This document shows, in pieces, positions 24,454 through 33,475 of a stretch of 59,138 nt of DNA. Position 1 is the stretch's first letter; each line of letters starts with the position of its first letter. The notes beneath the pieces are model-generated. The model had not been told where the DNA came from. It was given only the letters and a program-made list of their open reading frames with translations, and ran no database searches. The position numbers were made by a program, and so were the translations under genes. The stretch comes from Methylomonas methanica. GTDB lineage: Bacteria > Pseudomonadota > Gammaproteobacteria > Methylococcales > Methylomonadaceae. Location of the stretch: NCBI RefSeq assembly GCF_001644035.1, contig NZ_LUUG01000048.1:1-59138 (forward strand). The letters run 5' to 3'.

Positions 24454-24608
24454 GATTTTCGCGCATGCGAAAATCAACAGGTATGGCGACAGCGCAACCG
24501 GGATAAGCCCAGCGGCTAAAGGGGGGGCGCCGACGCGATAGCAGAGGCGCATCGCCCTTATTGAGCGTTTCGCCGCAAGGCCAACCTGGCAAGGTTGGCC
24601 TTGCGGCG
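24454..24608. repeat. Hairpin-rich repeat relative (copy C) downstream of DUF932 gene
   Basis: GATTTTCGC-GCAT-GCGAAAATC (24454-24475) repeats the TTTTCGC/GCGAAAA theme of the 10.7 and 26.3 kb hairpins. The following part (about 24497-24566) resembles the 5' part of those repeats. It ends with a 17-bp perfect stem, arms CGCCGCAAGGCCAACCT (24571-24587) and its complement (24592-24608), loop GGCA. A frame on the minus strand (24416-24664) spans it but its coding value is doubtful. Confidence 0.65.
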
Positions 24609-24689
24609 ATTTCAACTAAATATAAGGCGCGGGGTTCTGCGTTGGCTGGAATATAGCGGCTCATAATGGTTTCTCCGATCTGTTAGAAA

Positions 24690-24709
24690 GGTGCCCATTA
24701 CTGGGCACC
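24690..24709 (-). terminator. Terminator of the DUF932 gene
   Basis: On the minus strand, GGTGCCCA-GTAA-TGGGCACC is followed by TTTCT. It lies about 23 bp after the stop of the DUF932-like gene. Confidence 0.7.
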
Positions 24710-24731
24710 TTGTTTGCAAGGCTTCCGGCTC

Positions 24732-25553
24732 TTAAGCGGCTTTGAGTTTTTTCATTTCTTCGGCCAGCGTCCAAAGCGCCTTATTCAGTCTAACGTTCTC
24801 GGTCACGCTCTTAACTTCCCTTGCCCGTTGTGAGTTTCTAGTATTGAGGTTCTGCACACTCACCCCGCCTTTCAAAACCTTTTCTTGCAACACGTTAAAC
24901 GTTGTCCAAAGGTCGGCGGATTGGTCAGCAGTCCGGCGCGGTCTTAATAGCTCAGCATTGTTGACGCTGACCTCTTCACCGTCCCAGCGCAAACCCTTTG
25001 CCGCTTCCGCAAAAATCCCTTGTTCGGCTCTGGTCAACATAAGGCCGCGCATTGCGTCCATGTGTTCAATGGCTTTGGGGGTTTCCGTAACGATTCGATA
25101 AGTCCCCTCGATGACGTTATCAACCACATTGCCGCTGTGGCGTACCCGTACACAATCAATTTGCCCATCACTAACAATCATCCCATTTGAGCAAACCAAG
25201 CGATAAAGCCCGGCGCTCAATTGATAGCTGCTGGTTCCATCGTGTGAATTGACTAGAACGATTTCGGGTTTAACCTCGCCGACGCTAGAAAAACCGTCGT
25301 GCTGGCGGAAGCGGATCAGGTGTTTTGCAAAGCCCTTTTTATCTTCGCTACGTGTGCGAGACTCGGAAGCGAACACCGGCAAAAAGCCCTCATTACGTAA
25401 AGCCTCAACGATATTGATGGTCGGGATGAATTTATAGGTTTCAGCGCGTGAACCGTGCTTAGCTTCAGCGAAAACAGACGGGGCCAAACGGCGCAAAGCG
25501 TCATTTTCCAGCGGGCCTTGGTTCATGGTGTTATAGAAGCGATTGTTAAACAT
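24732..25553 (-). CDS. DUF932-family protein
   Basis: A 273-residue protein. Segments YKFIPTINIVEALRNEGFLP, HLIRFRQHD and GLYRLVCSNGMIVSDGQID match the DUF932 family, which is widespread on plasmids and phages and is of unknown biochemical role. The ATG at 25553 has GAGG 9 nt upstream; the longer frame to 25637 lacks such a site. It is flanked by repeats on both sides and followed by a terminator. Confidence 0.85.
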   Translation of the reverse strand: MFNNRFYNTMNQGPLENDALRRLAPSVFAEAKHGSRAETYKFIPTINIVEALRNEGFLPVFASESRTRSEDKKGFAKHLIRFRQHDGFSSVGEVKPEIVLVNSHDGTSSYQLSAGLYRLVCSNGMIVSDGQIDCVRVRHSGNVVDNVIEGTYRIVTETPKAIEHMDAMRGLMLTRAEQGIFAEAAKGLRWDGEEVSVNNAELLRPRRTADQSADLWTTFNVLQEKVLKGGVSVQNLNTRNSQRAREVKSVTENVRLNKALWTLAEEMKKLKAA

Positions 25554-25915
25554 GGTGACTACCTCACTCAAAATGGCCTTGGCGAAGTGCCCGGCCTGAT
25601 TCTTATAATACGCCCCATTGGGGCGTATGTCAAACACTTTTTAACACAAAAATTAAAATAAGTTATTGATTCGTAAAGTGTTGTTGGTATGGATTATGCA
25701 ATCGGGATTAAGGGTTCAGGGAAGCGGGGAATCAAATAAAGCGCGGCATCGCCGCACCTTATCTATTCTTAACTGGGCATACTCCAGCGGTTGGAGTGAA
25801 TCGGTCTTAATGGGACGAGGGCTTGCGGTGCGTACTGTTTGACAGGGAGGCCGGCGCGGTCAAGGGGTCGTGGAATAAAAAGAGAGCGAAGCGAACGGCT
25901 TTATGCCGCGAAAGC

Positions 25916-25994
25916 CCCTTGACCGAATAAGCCGGCCTTTCTGTCAATGTCAGCGCACAGTGAGCAAGCCTCTCGCATTAAGGCATCTGAAGGA
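25916..25994. repeat. Direct repeat copy 2 (partner at 1-79)
   Basis: Nearly identical to 1-79. It lies in a 1-kb gene-free block (25.64-26.64 kb) that also holds GTGGTGACAA (about 26021) and TTGTCACCAA (about 26117), members of the dispersed TGTCACCAA motif. I find no credible gene in 25554-26641. Confidence 0.75.
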
Positions 25995-26147
25995 CGATGT
26001 GAGCAACGGAAGTTCTTGTAGTGGTGACAAACTGATCAGACCAGGCGCAAGGAGTTGTCGCAACGTGCTTTACTCGGTAAAATTTGGTGTCATAACAAGA
26101 CTGGCGCCGAGCTTATATTGTCACCAACCAGCGCGGGAGGGTAGGGG

Positions 26148-26440
26148 ATAAACCTCAGCGGCAAAGGGGTGTTGAGCCTGAGAAGGCGAAACGTCCCTTT
26201 TTGAGCGCGGCAAGGCGGTCTGATGATTGTAAGCGTTAGCCTACAAGTTGCACGCGACCGAGCGAATAGCGAGTCAAGAAGGGCGTCCGGTTTTCGCGAT
26301 AGTGAAAATGCCCCAAAGAATCAAAAAGAAGAGGACGACATATACACAATTTTTCGCTTTTTCGGGGGCAGATTGGAGGCCCCCACGCGAAAAAATGTGC
26401 ATATGTCTTGTTTTTTGATTTTAAAAAACCTGGCGACACT
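26148..26440 (+). repeat. Dispersed repeat copy B with nested hairpin
   Basis: This matches 10488-10800 in the same orientation. It ends with the nested hairpin at 26337-26407: 21-nt arms with two mismatches and a 29-nt loop identical to copy A. TTGTTTTTT follows. It lies about 200 bp before the type IV secretion cluster, so it might insulate that cluster from upstream transcription. Confidence 0.75.
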
Positions 26441-26641
26441 AAACACCTAAAAGGGTCATAAGCGATAGGTAATTTGGGGCAATAAGATTTGTTTTTAAAT
26501 AAAAATGTCCTGTAAAATTGTCAGATAAAGCGTACATATAGCACAATTTAAAGCGCTAAAATAATAACAAACATCCGCCAGATTATACTAATTTGGTAGT
26601 AGAATAGGGTATTTTATGGCATCACAAGAGACAGATCATCT

Positions 26642-26941
26642 ATGAACTTACTGCCTTGCAGTCTCGCCAATAGTATCTTGGAGGGCGATTTAGAACTAGC
26701 CGCGCAACAGCAAACGCTCAACAAACTGATCGTCATGGAGACGCCAAGCGGGTTTTACGTGATTGCACGATTCTTATGGGCGAAAGATAGAGATTGGTAT
26801 TTAACGACCCGGCGGAAGCGAACAGAACCTAGACTCTATAAGGACTTAATACGATTGAATAAAAATATGAAGGAAATATTCCCAACGGTAGGATTTGAAC
26901 TACTGAGAAATCAAAATTTGCCACCTGCCGAAGATAATTAA
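26642..26941 (+). CDS. Hypothetical protein preceding the secretion cluster
   Basis: A 99-residue protein with segments GFYVIARFLWAKDRDWYLTT and PRLYKDLIRLNKNMKEIFPT. No signal peptide or membrane segment. A 9-codon frame starting at 26616 ends in ATGA over this start, so it may be coupled to a leader. It is 113 bp before virB1 and could be a regulator of transfer; no family recognised. Confidence 0.6.
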   Translation: MNLLPCSLANSILEGDLELAAQQQTLNKLIVMETPSGFYVIARFLWAKDRDWYLTTRRKRTEPRLYKDLIRLNKNMKEIFPTVGFELLRNQNLPPAEDN

Positions 26942-26996
26942 CCTGCATAGACACATAACGCGGCCTAAAAATAAAGCCAATAAATAGTATCCGTAC

Positions 26997-27038
26997 ATAC
27001 CAAGGAATGGTATATTGGCAACACACTAAACAGTGTTG
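26997..27038. promoter_or_regulatory. Two dyads upstream of virB1
   Basis: ATACCA-N5-TGGTAT (26997-27013) and ACACT-N4-AGTGT (27023-27036) lie directly before the virB1 ribosome site (CGGAG). They are candidate operators for control of the transfer operon. Neither matches the 16-bp palindrome near korB. Confidence 0.45.
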
Positions 27039-27054
27039 ATACGGAGAACTACCG

Positions 27055-27810
27055 ATGTTTGACCTTCTGGCATTGGCGCAAGAATGCGCTCCCACTGTAG
27101 CACCCCAGACAATGGCGGCAATCGTCAATGTCGAATCTGGCAAAAATCCTTATGCAATTGGCGTAGTTGGCGGGAGACTCGAACGCCAACCATCTAATCA
27201 ACAAGAAGCCGTGGCAACGGCAAAGGCCTTGGCTGAAAATGGCTGGAATTTCTCGGTAGGTGTTGCACAGGTCAATCGCTATAACCTACCCAAATACGCC
27301 ATCAGTCTTGAGCAGGCATTTGATGCCTGCACGAACATTCGGGTTGGCTCGCAAATCCTTGAAGAGTGCTATGTACGCGCAGCGAAAATCACACCTGACA
27401 CGCAAGCCGCCTTACAAGCCGCATTTTCCTGCTATTACTCCGGCAACTTTACTCGCGGCTTTCAACCCGATGTAGCCGGTAAGCCTAGCTATGTAGAGAA
27501 AGTCTTAGCCAACGCCGACGTAGCAACGCAAGTCATTCCGGTTGTCCCGAACATCCAATCAAACGGTTCAAAACCCAAGGCTGATCGAGCTGCATCGGCA
27601 CCTGTTACAGTAACGAAACAGGCGGCACCATCCGATAATGCACCGGTATTACTGCGGCGCAGTAATGACGCGGTGCAACTGAAAACAATGGAGACAAATC
27701 AGCCCTCCGGACAAGAAAAACCAGTCACCAATCACACAGGGAAGTTGATAGACAATGCACCTGCTGATATAGAGACGGACCTACCGCGTAGCTCCGCTAT
27801 CGTGTTTTAG
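27055..27810 (+). CDS. virB1: VirB1-type lytic transglycosylase
   Basis: A 251-residue protein. Residues about 1-150 form an SLT-type transglycosylase domain (the catalytic glutamate in IVNVESGKNPYAIG, FSVGVAQVNRYNL and AAFSCYYSGNF). The C-terminal 90 residues are Pro/Thr-rich and variable. It would cleave peptidoglycan to let the secretion channel assemble. No clear signal peptide is visible, which is common in VirB1 homologues. It leads the T4SS operon, and the topoisomerase gene follows 9 bp later. Confidence 0.9.
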   Translation: MFDLLALAQECAPTVAPQTMAAIVNVESGKNPYAIGVVGGRLERQPSNQQEAVATAKALAENGWNFSVGVAQVNRYNLPKYAISLEQAFDACTNIRVGSQILEECYVRAAKITPDTQAALQAAFSCYYSGNFTRGFQPDVAGKPSYVEKVLANADVATQVIPVVPNIQSNGSKPKADRAASAPVTVTKQAAPSDNAPVLLRRSNDAVQLKTMETNQPSGQEKPVTNHTGKLIDNAPADIETDLPRSSAIVF

Positions 27811-27819
27811 GAGGACGGC

Positions 27820-30126
27820 ATGAAACTTATGGTTGTTGAAAGTCCGAACAAGATTAAAAAGCTTGAATCCATTCTTGGTAGTGAATGGAAAGTTGTCGCA
27901 AGCGTCGGCCACATACGCGACTTGCCTCGCAAGGAACTAGGCATTGAACAGCCGGGCTTTACGCTTAACTACGAATACATCCCAGCGGCATCCGCTAACG
28001 GCCGCATGTTTCCCGGCGGCGAAGAGCGTGCCGACCGCATCCGCAAGGAGGCGGGCAAAGCCGAAATGGTCTACCTAGCCAGCGATCCGGATCGCGAAGG
28101 CGAAGCCATCGCCTGGCACCTCAAAGAAGCACTTGCTTTAGACGAAACGGATTATTTGCGCGTGACTTTTGACGCTATTACGAGTGACGTAATCCGCGAT
28201 GCCCTGAAGAAAGCGCGAAAAATTGATTACAACCTGGTACATGCACAAGAAGCACGTCGCGCTCTTGATCGCATGTACGGTTACTTAGTGTCTCCCTTGC
28301 TTTCCAACATGTTAGGCATGTCGTTATCAGCTGGGCGGGTGCAAAGTCCCGCCGTTCGCCTGGTTGTCGATCAAAACCGCCGAATCAAAGCTTTCAGGAA
28401 GACGACGCACTTCGGTGCCGTTGTTTCCTTTGATGGCGATACATGGCAAGCGGAATGGAACACTAAGCCGTTTGTCAGTGAGGACAAGCCGTATATTCTT
28501 GATGAGGCTCTGGCGACGCGCGTAGCGGCTTGCCGGCAATTCAAAGTAACCGCGTCGGATAGCGGGCCGGCGAAGCAATCGCCGCCGCCGCCGTTTTCAA
28601 CCTCCTTGCTGCTACAAGCAGCAAGTGTAAGTTTAAAACTCGATCCGGAAGTAACCGCAAAGCTTGCGCAAAAACTGTTTGAGCAAGGAGCCATTACCTA
28701 CATCCGGACGGACAGCGTAAATTTCAGCGATGAAGCGATTGCGGAAATTCGCGGCTTTGCCGAAGGCAAAGGTTGGCCGCTACCCGGCAAACCCCGAAGA
28801 TTCAAGGCCAAGGGCGACGCGCAAGAGGCGCACGAAGCGATACGACCGACTCATATCGACGTTGAGCAGGCAGGTGAAGACGACTCGCAAAGGGCGTTAT
28901 ATCGGCTTATCTGGCAACGCTCAGCTGCCTCTCAATTGGCCGATGCAAAATACAAGGTGAACACTGTCACGCTCGAATCCACAGATAGCGAACAGGTTTA
29001 CGAGTTCAAGGCCAAAGGCCGCGTACTCGTAGAACAAGGGTGGCGCATCCTGACCGCGAAAGACGCGGTGAAGGATGAAGACGAAGGGGAGGGCGACGAC
29101 GACGCCAGCGGCGGCAAAGTCCCGTTGCTCGATGTCGGATCGGCCAAGCCGGCCGAATCCGGTAAATTGCTCCGGAAAGAGACAAAGCCACCATCACGCT
29201 TCACCAAAGCTAGTTTGATTGCCAAGCTAGAAGCCGAAGGCATCGGGCGGCCGTCCACCTATCCGGCAATCATGCAGAACATCATGAGCAAGGGCTACCT
29301 GGTTGAAGAGAAGCGGTTTTTAGAGCCTACGGAAACGGGCGTCTTATTGGTCGATCAGCTAGTAAAAGCCGAGTTCGCGTTCATTGAATTACCATTTACG
29401 CGCGGACTTGAGGAAGAGTTAGACGGCATTGCCGAAGGCAATAGCGGTTACATAGATGTAGTGGCCCCAGCCTTCGAACAGCTTCAAACCGACATTAACG
29501 CCGTGGAAAGCAGCGGAGCCATAAAGCCGCGTTTCCCTTGCCCAAAGTGTGGCGGCGGCCTACGCCGCTATTCACCGGCCGGAAAATCGCCTTTCTGGGG
29601 TTGTACGAACACCGAATGCAAGACATTCATGGATGACGCCGACAATAAACCCATTGAGCGTAAAACTTACACTTGTGCGGTGTGCGAAACCGGGGCAATG
29701 CGCCGCTTTAAACGCAAGACCGGCAACGGTTACTTGTGGGCCTGCTCAAACGATGAATGTAAGCATTTCATGGACGACAAGGACGGTAAGCCCATTGAAA
29801 CCGTTGTCCATACCTGCCCAACATGCAAGTCGGCACCGCTACGGCGCTACCGGAAAAAAGACAACGAAACAGGCAAGCCAAAAGGTGGCTTTGGCTGGTT
29901 TTGTACGAATACCGATTGTAAAACGTTTCTCGATGACGCAAAAGGTAAGCCGCTTGTGCTCAAAACATCACCCTGCCCCGATTGCGGGCGAATAATGTAC
30001 CGCCGCAAAGGCCAGTACGGCTACTGGTGGGGGTGCAGCGGATACAAGGACGGCTGTAAAACCATTATGGACGATAAGGACGGCAAGCCCGTAAAACGCC
30101 CGCCAAGAATAACCAATAAACTATAA
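27820..30126 (+). CDS. Type IA DNA topoisomerase with zinc ribbons
   Basis: A 768-residue enzyme. The N-terminal Toprim domain has MVVESPNK with the catalytic glutamate and SDPDREGEA near residue 90. The active tyrosine is in AITYIRTDSVNFS (about residue 294). Four C-terminal zinc ribbons (CPKC, CAVC, CPTC and CPDC, residues about 570-768) follow. It relaxes or decatenates DNA and could aid strand processing in transfer. Its place between virB1 and virB2 is unusual, and AGGAGG precedes its ATG. Unlike TraE-type topoisomerase III it keeps several zinc ribbons, as in TopA. Confidence 0.92.
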   Translation: MKLMVVESPNKIKKLESILGSEWKVVASVGHIRDLPRKELGIEQPGFTLNYEYIPAASANGRMFPGGEERADRIRKEAGKAEMVYLASDPDREGEAIAWHLKEALALDETDYLRVTFDAITSDVIRDALKKARKIDYNLVHAQEARRALDRMYGYLVSPLLSNMLGMSLSAGRVQSPAVRLVVDQNRRIKAFRKTTHFGAVVSFDGDTWQAEWNTKPFVSEDKPYILDEALATRVAACRQFKVTASDSGPAKQSPPPPFSTSLLLQAASVSLKLDPEVTAKLAQKLFEQGAITYIRTDSVNFSDEAIAEIRGFAEGKGWPLPGKPRRFKAKGDAQEAHEAIRPTHIDVEQAGEDDSQRALYRLIWQRSAASQLADAKYKVNTVTLESTDSEQVYEFKAKGRVLVEQGWRILTAKDAVKDEDEGEGDDDASGGKVPLLDVGSAKPAESGKLLRKETKPPSRFTKASLIAKLEAEGIGRPSTYPAIMQNIMSKGYLVEEKRFLEPTETGVLLVDQLVKAEFAFIELPFTRGLEEELDGIAEGNSGYIDVVAPAFEQLQTDINAVESSGAIKPRFPCPKCGGGLRRYSPAGKSPFWGCTNTECKTFMDDADNKPIERKTYTCAVCETGAMRRFKRKTGNGYLWACSNDECKHFMDDKDGKPIETVVHTCPTCKSAPLRRYRKKDNETGKPKGGFGWFCTNTDCKTFLDDAKGKPLVLKTSPCPDCGRIMYRRKGQYGYWWGCSGYKDGCKTIMDDKDGKPVKRPPRITNKL

Positions 30127-30290
30127 AAAATCATACCAAGTTACTATAATTTGGCTTATACTGACAAACAACAACAACCATTTAACTTATGGGGGTAATG
30201 GCTTAAAGTTATGACAGCCACACGCAACTAAATCCGGCGGCAAGCCGGTGAATCACCAAGCAATCTTTTTATAAAAACCTGGAGTACAAC

Positions 30291-30581
30291 ATGACAAAGA
30301 AGCTAGATCGAGTAATCGTATTAGGACTTTTCGCCCTGCTGGCCTTGATGGCGGTTGAGCCAGCATTCGCGGCGGGCGGTTTGGACAAAGTGAATACGTT
30401 TGTCCAAAACGTGTTAGCCGTGCTGCAAGGCATCGCTATTGCCGTTGTTACCTGCGCCATTATGTGGGCAGGCTACAAGTTTTTGTTCAAACACGCGGAC
30501 ATCGCCGAAGTGGGCAAAATTTTGGGCGGTGGTTTACTGGTCGGCGGTGCCGCCGAGTTAGCCGCGTATCTTTTGGGTTAG
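30291..30581 (+). CDS. virB2: VirB2 major pilin
   Basis: A 96-residue pilin precursor. A signal-like N-terminus ends near EPAFAAGG, followed by two hydrophobic helices (VLAVLQGIAIAVVTCAIMWA and LGGGLLVGGAAELAAYLLG) joined by a short basic loop, the usual VirB2/TrbC layout. GGAG stands before the ATG. The 164-bp leader (30127-30290) may contain a promoter. Confidence 0.9.
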   Translation: MTKKLDRVIVLGLFALLALMAVEPAFAAGGLDKVNTFVQNVLAVLQGIAIAVVTCAIMWAGYKFLFKHADIAEVGKILGGGLLVGGAAELAAYLLG

Positions 30582-30613
30582 TATGAATTTGCGGCAACGT
30601 AAAGGAGTTAACA

Positions 30614-30964
30614 ATGAACCAAATGGAAGACAATGATCCACGCGATCCGCTGTTTAAGGGATGTACTCGACCGGCTATGGTGTTGGGCGTACCACTGGTG
30701 CCGCTCACCATCGTAACCGGAACAGTCGTACTCATATCGATTTGGACATCCCTACTCGTCTCGTTGCTGCTTATTCCGCTCATCGTGGTGATGCAGCTCA
30801 TCACCAAACACGACGACCAGCAATTTCGCTTGTTGGGGCTAAGAATCATGTTTAGGGGCGTTAATCGCCCACTGCTGAATCGGTTGTTTCATTGCAACCG
30901 AAACGGCGAATTCTGGAAGGCATCCGCCTACAGTCCTATCCCCTTCAAACAACGCATCAAGTGA
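30614..30964 (+). CDS. virB3: VirB3 inner-membrane component
   Basis: A 116-residue protein with DPLFKGCTRPAMVLGVPLVP at the N-terminus and two adjacent membrane segments, as in the VirB3/TraD family. It works with VirB4 at the inner membrane. It lies 33 bp after virB2 and 6 bp before virB4. Confidence 0.9.
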   Translation: MNQMEDNDPRDPLFKGCTRPAMVLGVPLVPLTIVTGTVVLISIWTSLLVSLLLIPLIVVMQLITKHDDQQFRLLGLRIMFRGVNRPLLNRLFHCNRNGEFWKASAYSPIPFKQRIK

Positions 30965-30970
30965 GGCGAT

Positions 30971-33463
30971 ATGTCAGCGCAACCTAAATATTTTCATCAA
31001 ATCAACAATGAGCGGGCTGTAGCGCCGTTTTTGCCATACAGTAGCCATGTATCGGCAAATACCATCGTCACGAAAGATGGCGATTATATGCGTATCTGGA
31101 AATTGGCCGGCATCAGTTTTGAGACGGCCGACGCCGATGAAATCCTATTACGCAAGGATCAATTGAATACGCTGTACCGTTCGATTGGTTCGAGTTATGT
31201 TGCTCTGTGGTCGCATTGCGTTCACCGGCAAACATCGGACAGATTGAGATCCTCGTTCGATAATGAGTTCTGTCGTAACTTCGATACAAAATATTACGAT
31301 TCATTTGCCGGCTATCGAATGATGGCAAACGAACTGTATTTGACGGTGGTGTATCGGCCGAATCCCTCGCGAATGGATAAAGCGTTTGTGAAGGCCGGAC
31401 GACGCTCACACGCTCAAATCATGGAGGATCAAAAGGCCGCCATCCGCAAACTAGACGACATCGCGTACCAAGTCGAATCCAGCTTGCGCCGTTATGGGCC
31501 AGACGAAAAACAAGGCGGCAGGCCTGAAGAATTAACGACCTATGAAGAAAATGGCGTGCTGTTTTCTCAGGCCTTGTCGTTTTTGAATTTTCTAGTGTCT
31601 GGTGAGTGGCAAAAAGTACGGGTGCCAAAAGCCCCGCTGAATGAATATCTCGGTACTGCTTGGATATTTGTCGGTACCGAAACGATAGAAATTCGCTCAC
31701 CGACAAAAACACGTTTCGCTCAATGCATTGACTTCAAAGACTACACCGCACATACCGAGCCAGGCATTCTGAACGGGTTGATGTATGAAGATTATGAGTA
31801 TGTCGTAACCCAGTCGTATAGCTTCATGGCGAAACGACAAGGTAAGGAATTCCTAGAGAAACAACTTGGACAGCTCCAGAACGCAGAAGACGGCAGCGCC
31901 ACCCAGCTCGAACAAATGCGGCAAGCAATTGACCAGCTAATTCAAGGCGAGTTTGTCATGGGCGAATATCATTATTCGCTCATGATCTTTGGTGAATCCG
32001 TTGAAAAGGTTCGCCGAAACACAACATCGGCGATGACGATTATTCAGGATCGGGGGTTTCTGGCCGCCCTGGTGGCGACGGCAACGGATGCCGCATTTTA
32101 CGCGCAATTGCCGTGCAATTGGAGCTATCGGCCGCGTGTAGCCGGTCTAACAAGCAAGAATTTCGCCGGCTTATCCAGCTTTCACAATTTCCGCGCGGGT
32201 AAACGCGACGGAAACCCGTGGGGACAGGCCGTTATGATATGCAAAACGCCATCAGGACAACCGTTGTATCTCAATTTTCATTACTCAAAAGGCGATGAGG
32301 ATTCTTACGATAAAAAGGTGCTTGGCAATACCCGCATCATCGGGCAGTCCGGTGCAGGTAAAACCGTTTTAATGAATGCACTGTTATTGCAATCACAGAA
32401 GTACAAATCCAAAGCGCCACTTGGTTTTACGTCGGTCTTTTTCGATAAAGACGAAGGCGCGAAGCTTTGTATCAAGGCTATCGGCGGCAAATACCTATCC
32501 ATCAAAAATGGGTTGCCGACAGGCTTTAACCCGTTTCAAATAGAAAAGAGCGAAGCAAACATTCTTTTTTTGGAAAAACTCGTTCGTGCACTGGTATCGG
32601 GCGAAGGCCAGCGGGTTACGACATCAGACGAACTACGAATCAGCCAAGCTGTTCGCACCGTTATGAATATGCCGGTCGGGCTTCGCCGTTTATCAACGGT
32701 TATTCAGAACATGACTGAAGGAACCGATAAGGAAGACCGCGAGAATAGCATTGTAAAACGGCTTTCACGTTGGTGTTATGACGATGGCAACGGCCGACAA
32801 GGGCCGTTCGCCTGGGTGTTAGATTGTCCGACCGATGAAATTGATTTCACCACGCATACGAATTACGGATTTGACGGCACTCACTTTCTGGATAATGCCG
32901 ATGTTCGCACGCCTATTTCAATGTATTTGTTGCATAGAATGGAATCGGTCATTGATGGCCGGCGGTTTATTTATTGGATGGATGAAGCGTGGAAATGGGT
33001 TGATGATGAGGCCTTCGCTGAGTTCGCTGGCAACAAGCAGCTTACGATCCGTAAACAAAACGGCTTCGGCGTGTTTGCAACACAAATGCCTAGCAGCCTT
33101 TTGAATTCAAAAATCGCTTCAGCCCTGGTGCAACAGGTGGCGACGGAAATTTATTTGCCGAATCCAAAGGCCGATTTTAATGAGTACGTCAATGGCTTCA
33201 AGGTATCCGAAGCCGAATTCGACATTATCAGAAACATGGGCGAGGAAAGCCGGATGTTCCTGATTAAACAAGGCCATCAATCGATGATTGGCCGCCTCGA
33301 TCTAACCGGCTTCGATGATGAGCTGGCAATCCTATCCGGTAGTGTCGATAACGTCGAACTGCTCGATACGATCACCGCCGAAGTCGGCGATGATCCGAAT
33401 GTTTGGCTCCCTGCATTCCACGAACGCCGCAAGGCTCGCGTGGCGTCCTCTAAATCGAAGTAA
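30971..33463 (+). CDS. virB4: VirB4 ATPase
   Basis: An 830-residue T4SS ATPase. The Walker A motif IIGQSGAGKTVLMNALL is near residue 457 and Walker B FIYWMDEAWKW near residue 668. The N-terminal half is the CagE/TrbE/VirB domain. It energises pilus assembly and substrate transfer at the inner membrane. Full length for the family. Confidence 0.95.
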   Translation: MSAQPKYFHQINNERAVAPFLPYSSHVSANTIVTKDGDYMRIWKLAGISFETADADEILLRKDQLNTLYRSIGSSYVALWSHCVHRQTSDRLRSSFDNEFCRNFDTKYYDSFAGYRMMANELYLTVVYRPNPSRMDKAFVKAGRRSHAQIMEDQKAAIRKLDDIAYQVESSLRRYGPDEKQGGRPEELTTYEENGVLFSQALSFLNFLVSGEWQKVRVPKAPLNEYLGTAWIFVGTETIEIRSPTKTRFAQCIDFKDYTAHTEPGILNGLMYEDYEYVVTQSYSFMAKRQGKEFLEKQLGQLQNAEDGSATQLEQMRQAIDQLIQGEFVMGEYHYSLMIFGESVEKVRRNTTSAMTIIQDRGFLAALVATATDAAFYAQLPCNWSYRPRVAGLTSKNFAGLSSFHNFRAGKRDGNPWGQAVMICKTPSGQPLYLNFHYSKGDEDSYDKKVLGNTRIIGQSGAGKTVLMNALLLQSQKYKSKAPLGFTSVFFDKDEGAKLCIKAIGGKYLSIKNGLPTGFNPFQIEKSEANILFLEKLVRALVSGEGQRVTTSDELRISQAVRTVMNMPVGLRRLSTVIQNMTEGTDKEDRENSIVKRLSRWCYDDGNGRQGPFAWVLDCPTDEIDFTTHTNYGFDGTHFLDNADVRTPISMYLLHRMESVIDGRRFIYWMDEAWKWVDDEAFAEFAGNKQLTIRKQNGFGVFATQMPSSLLNSKIASALVQQVATEIYLPNPKADFNEYVNGFKVSEAEFDIIRNMGEESRMFLIKQGHQSMIGRLDLTGFDDELAILSGSVDNVELLDTITAEVGDDPNVWLPAFHERRKARVASSKSK

Positions 33464-33475
33464 TGAGGTAACTTT

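Noticed and set aside
24416-24664. 82-residue minus-strand ORF with a GGAG site
   Set aside because: It runs through a 17-bp perfect hairpin and repeat copy C, and lies beyond the DUF932 terminator; coding value is doubtful.
26223-26450. 75-residue ORF in repeat copy B
   Set aside because: Shares a short peptide with an ORF in copy A only because the DNA is repeated; the frames diverge and cross the hairpin.
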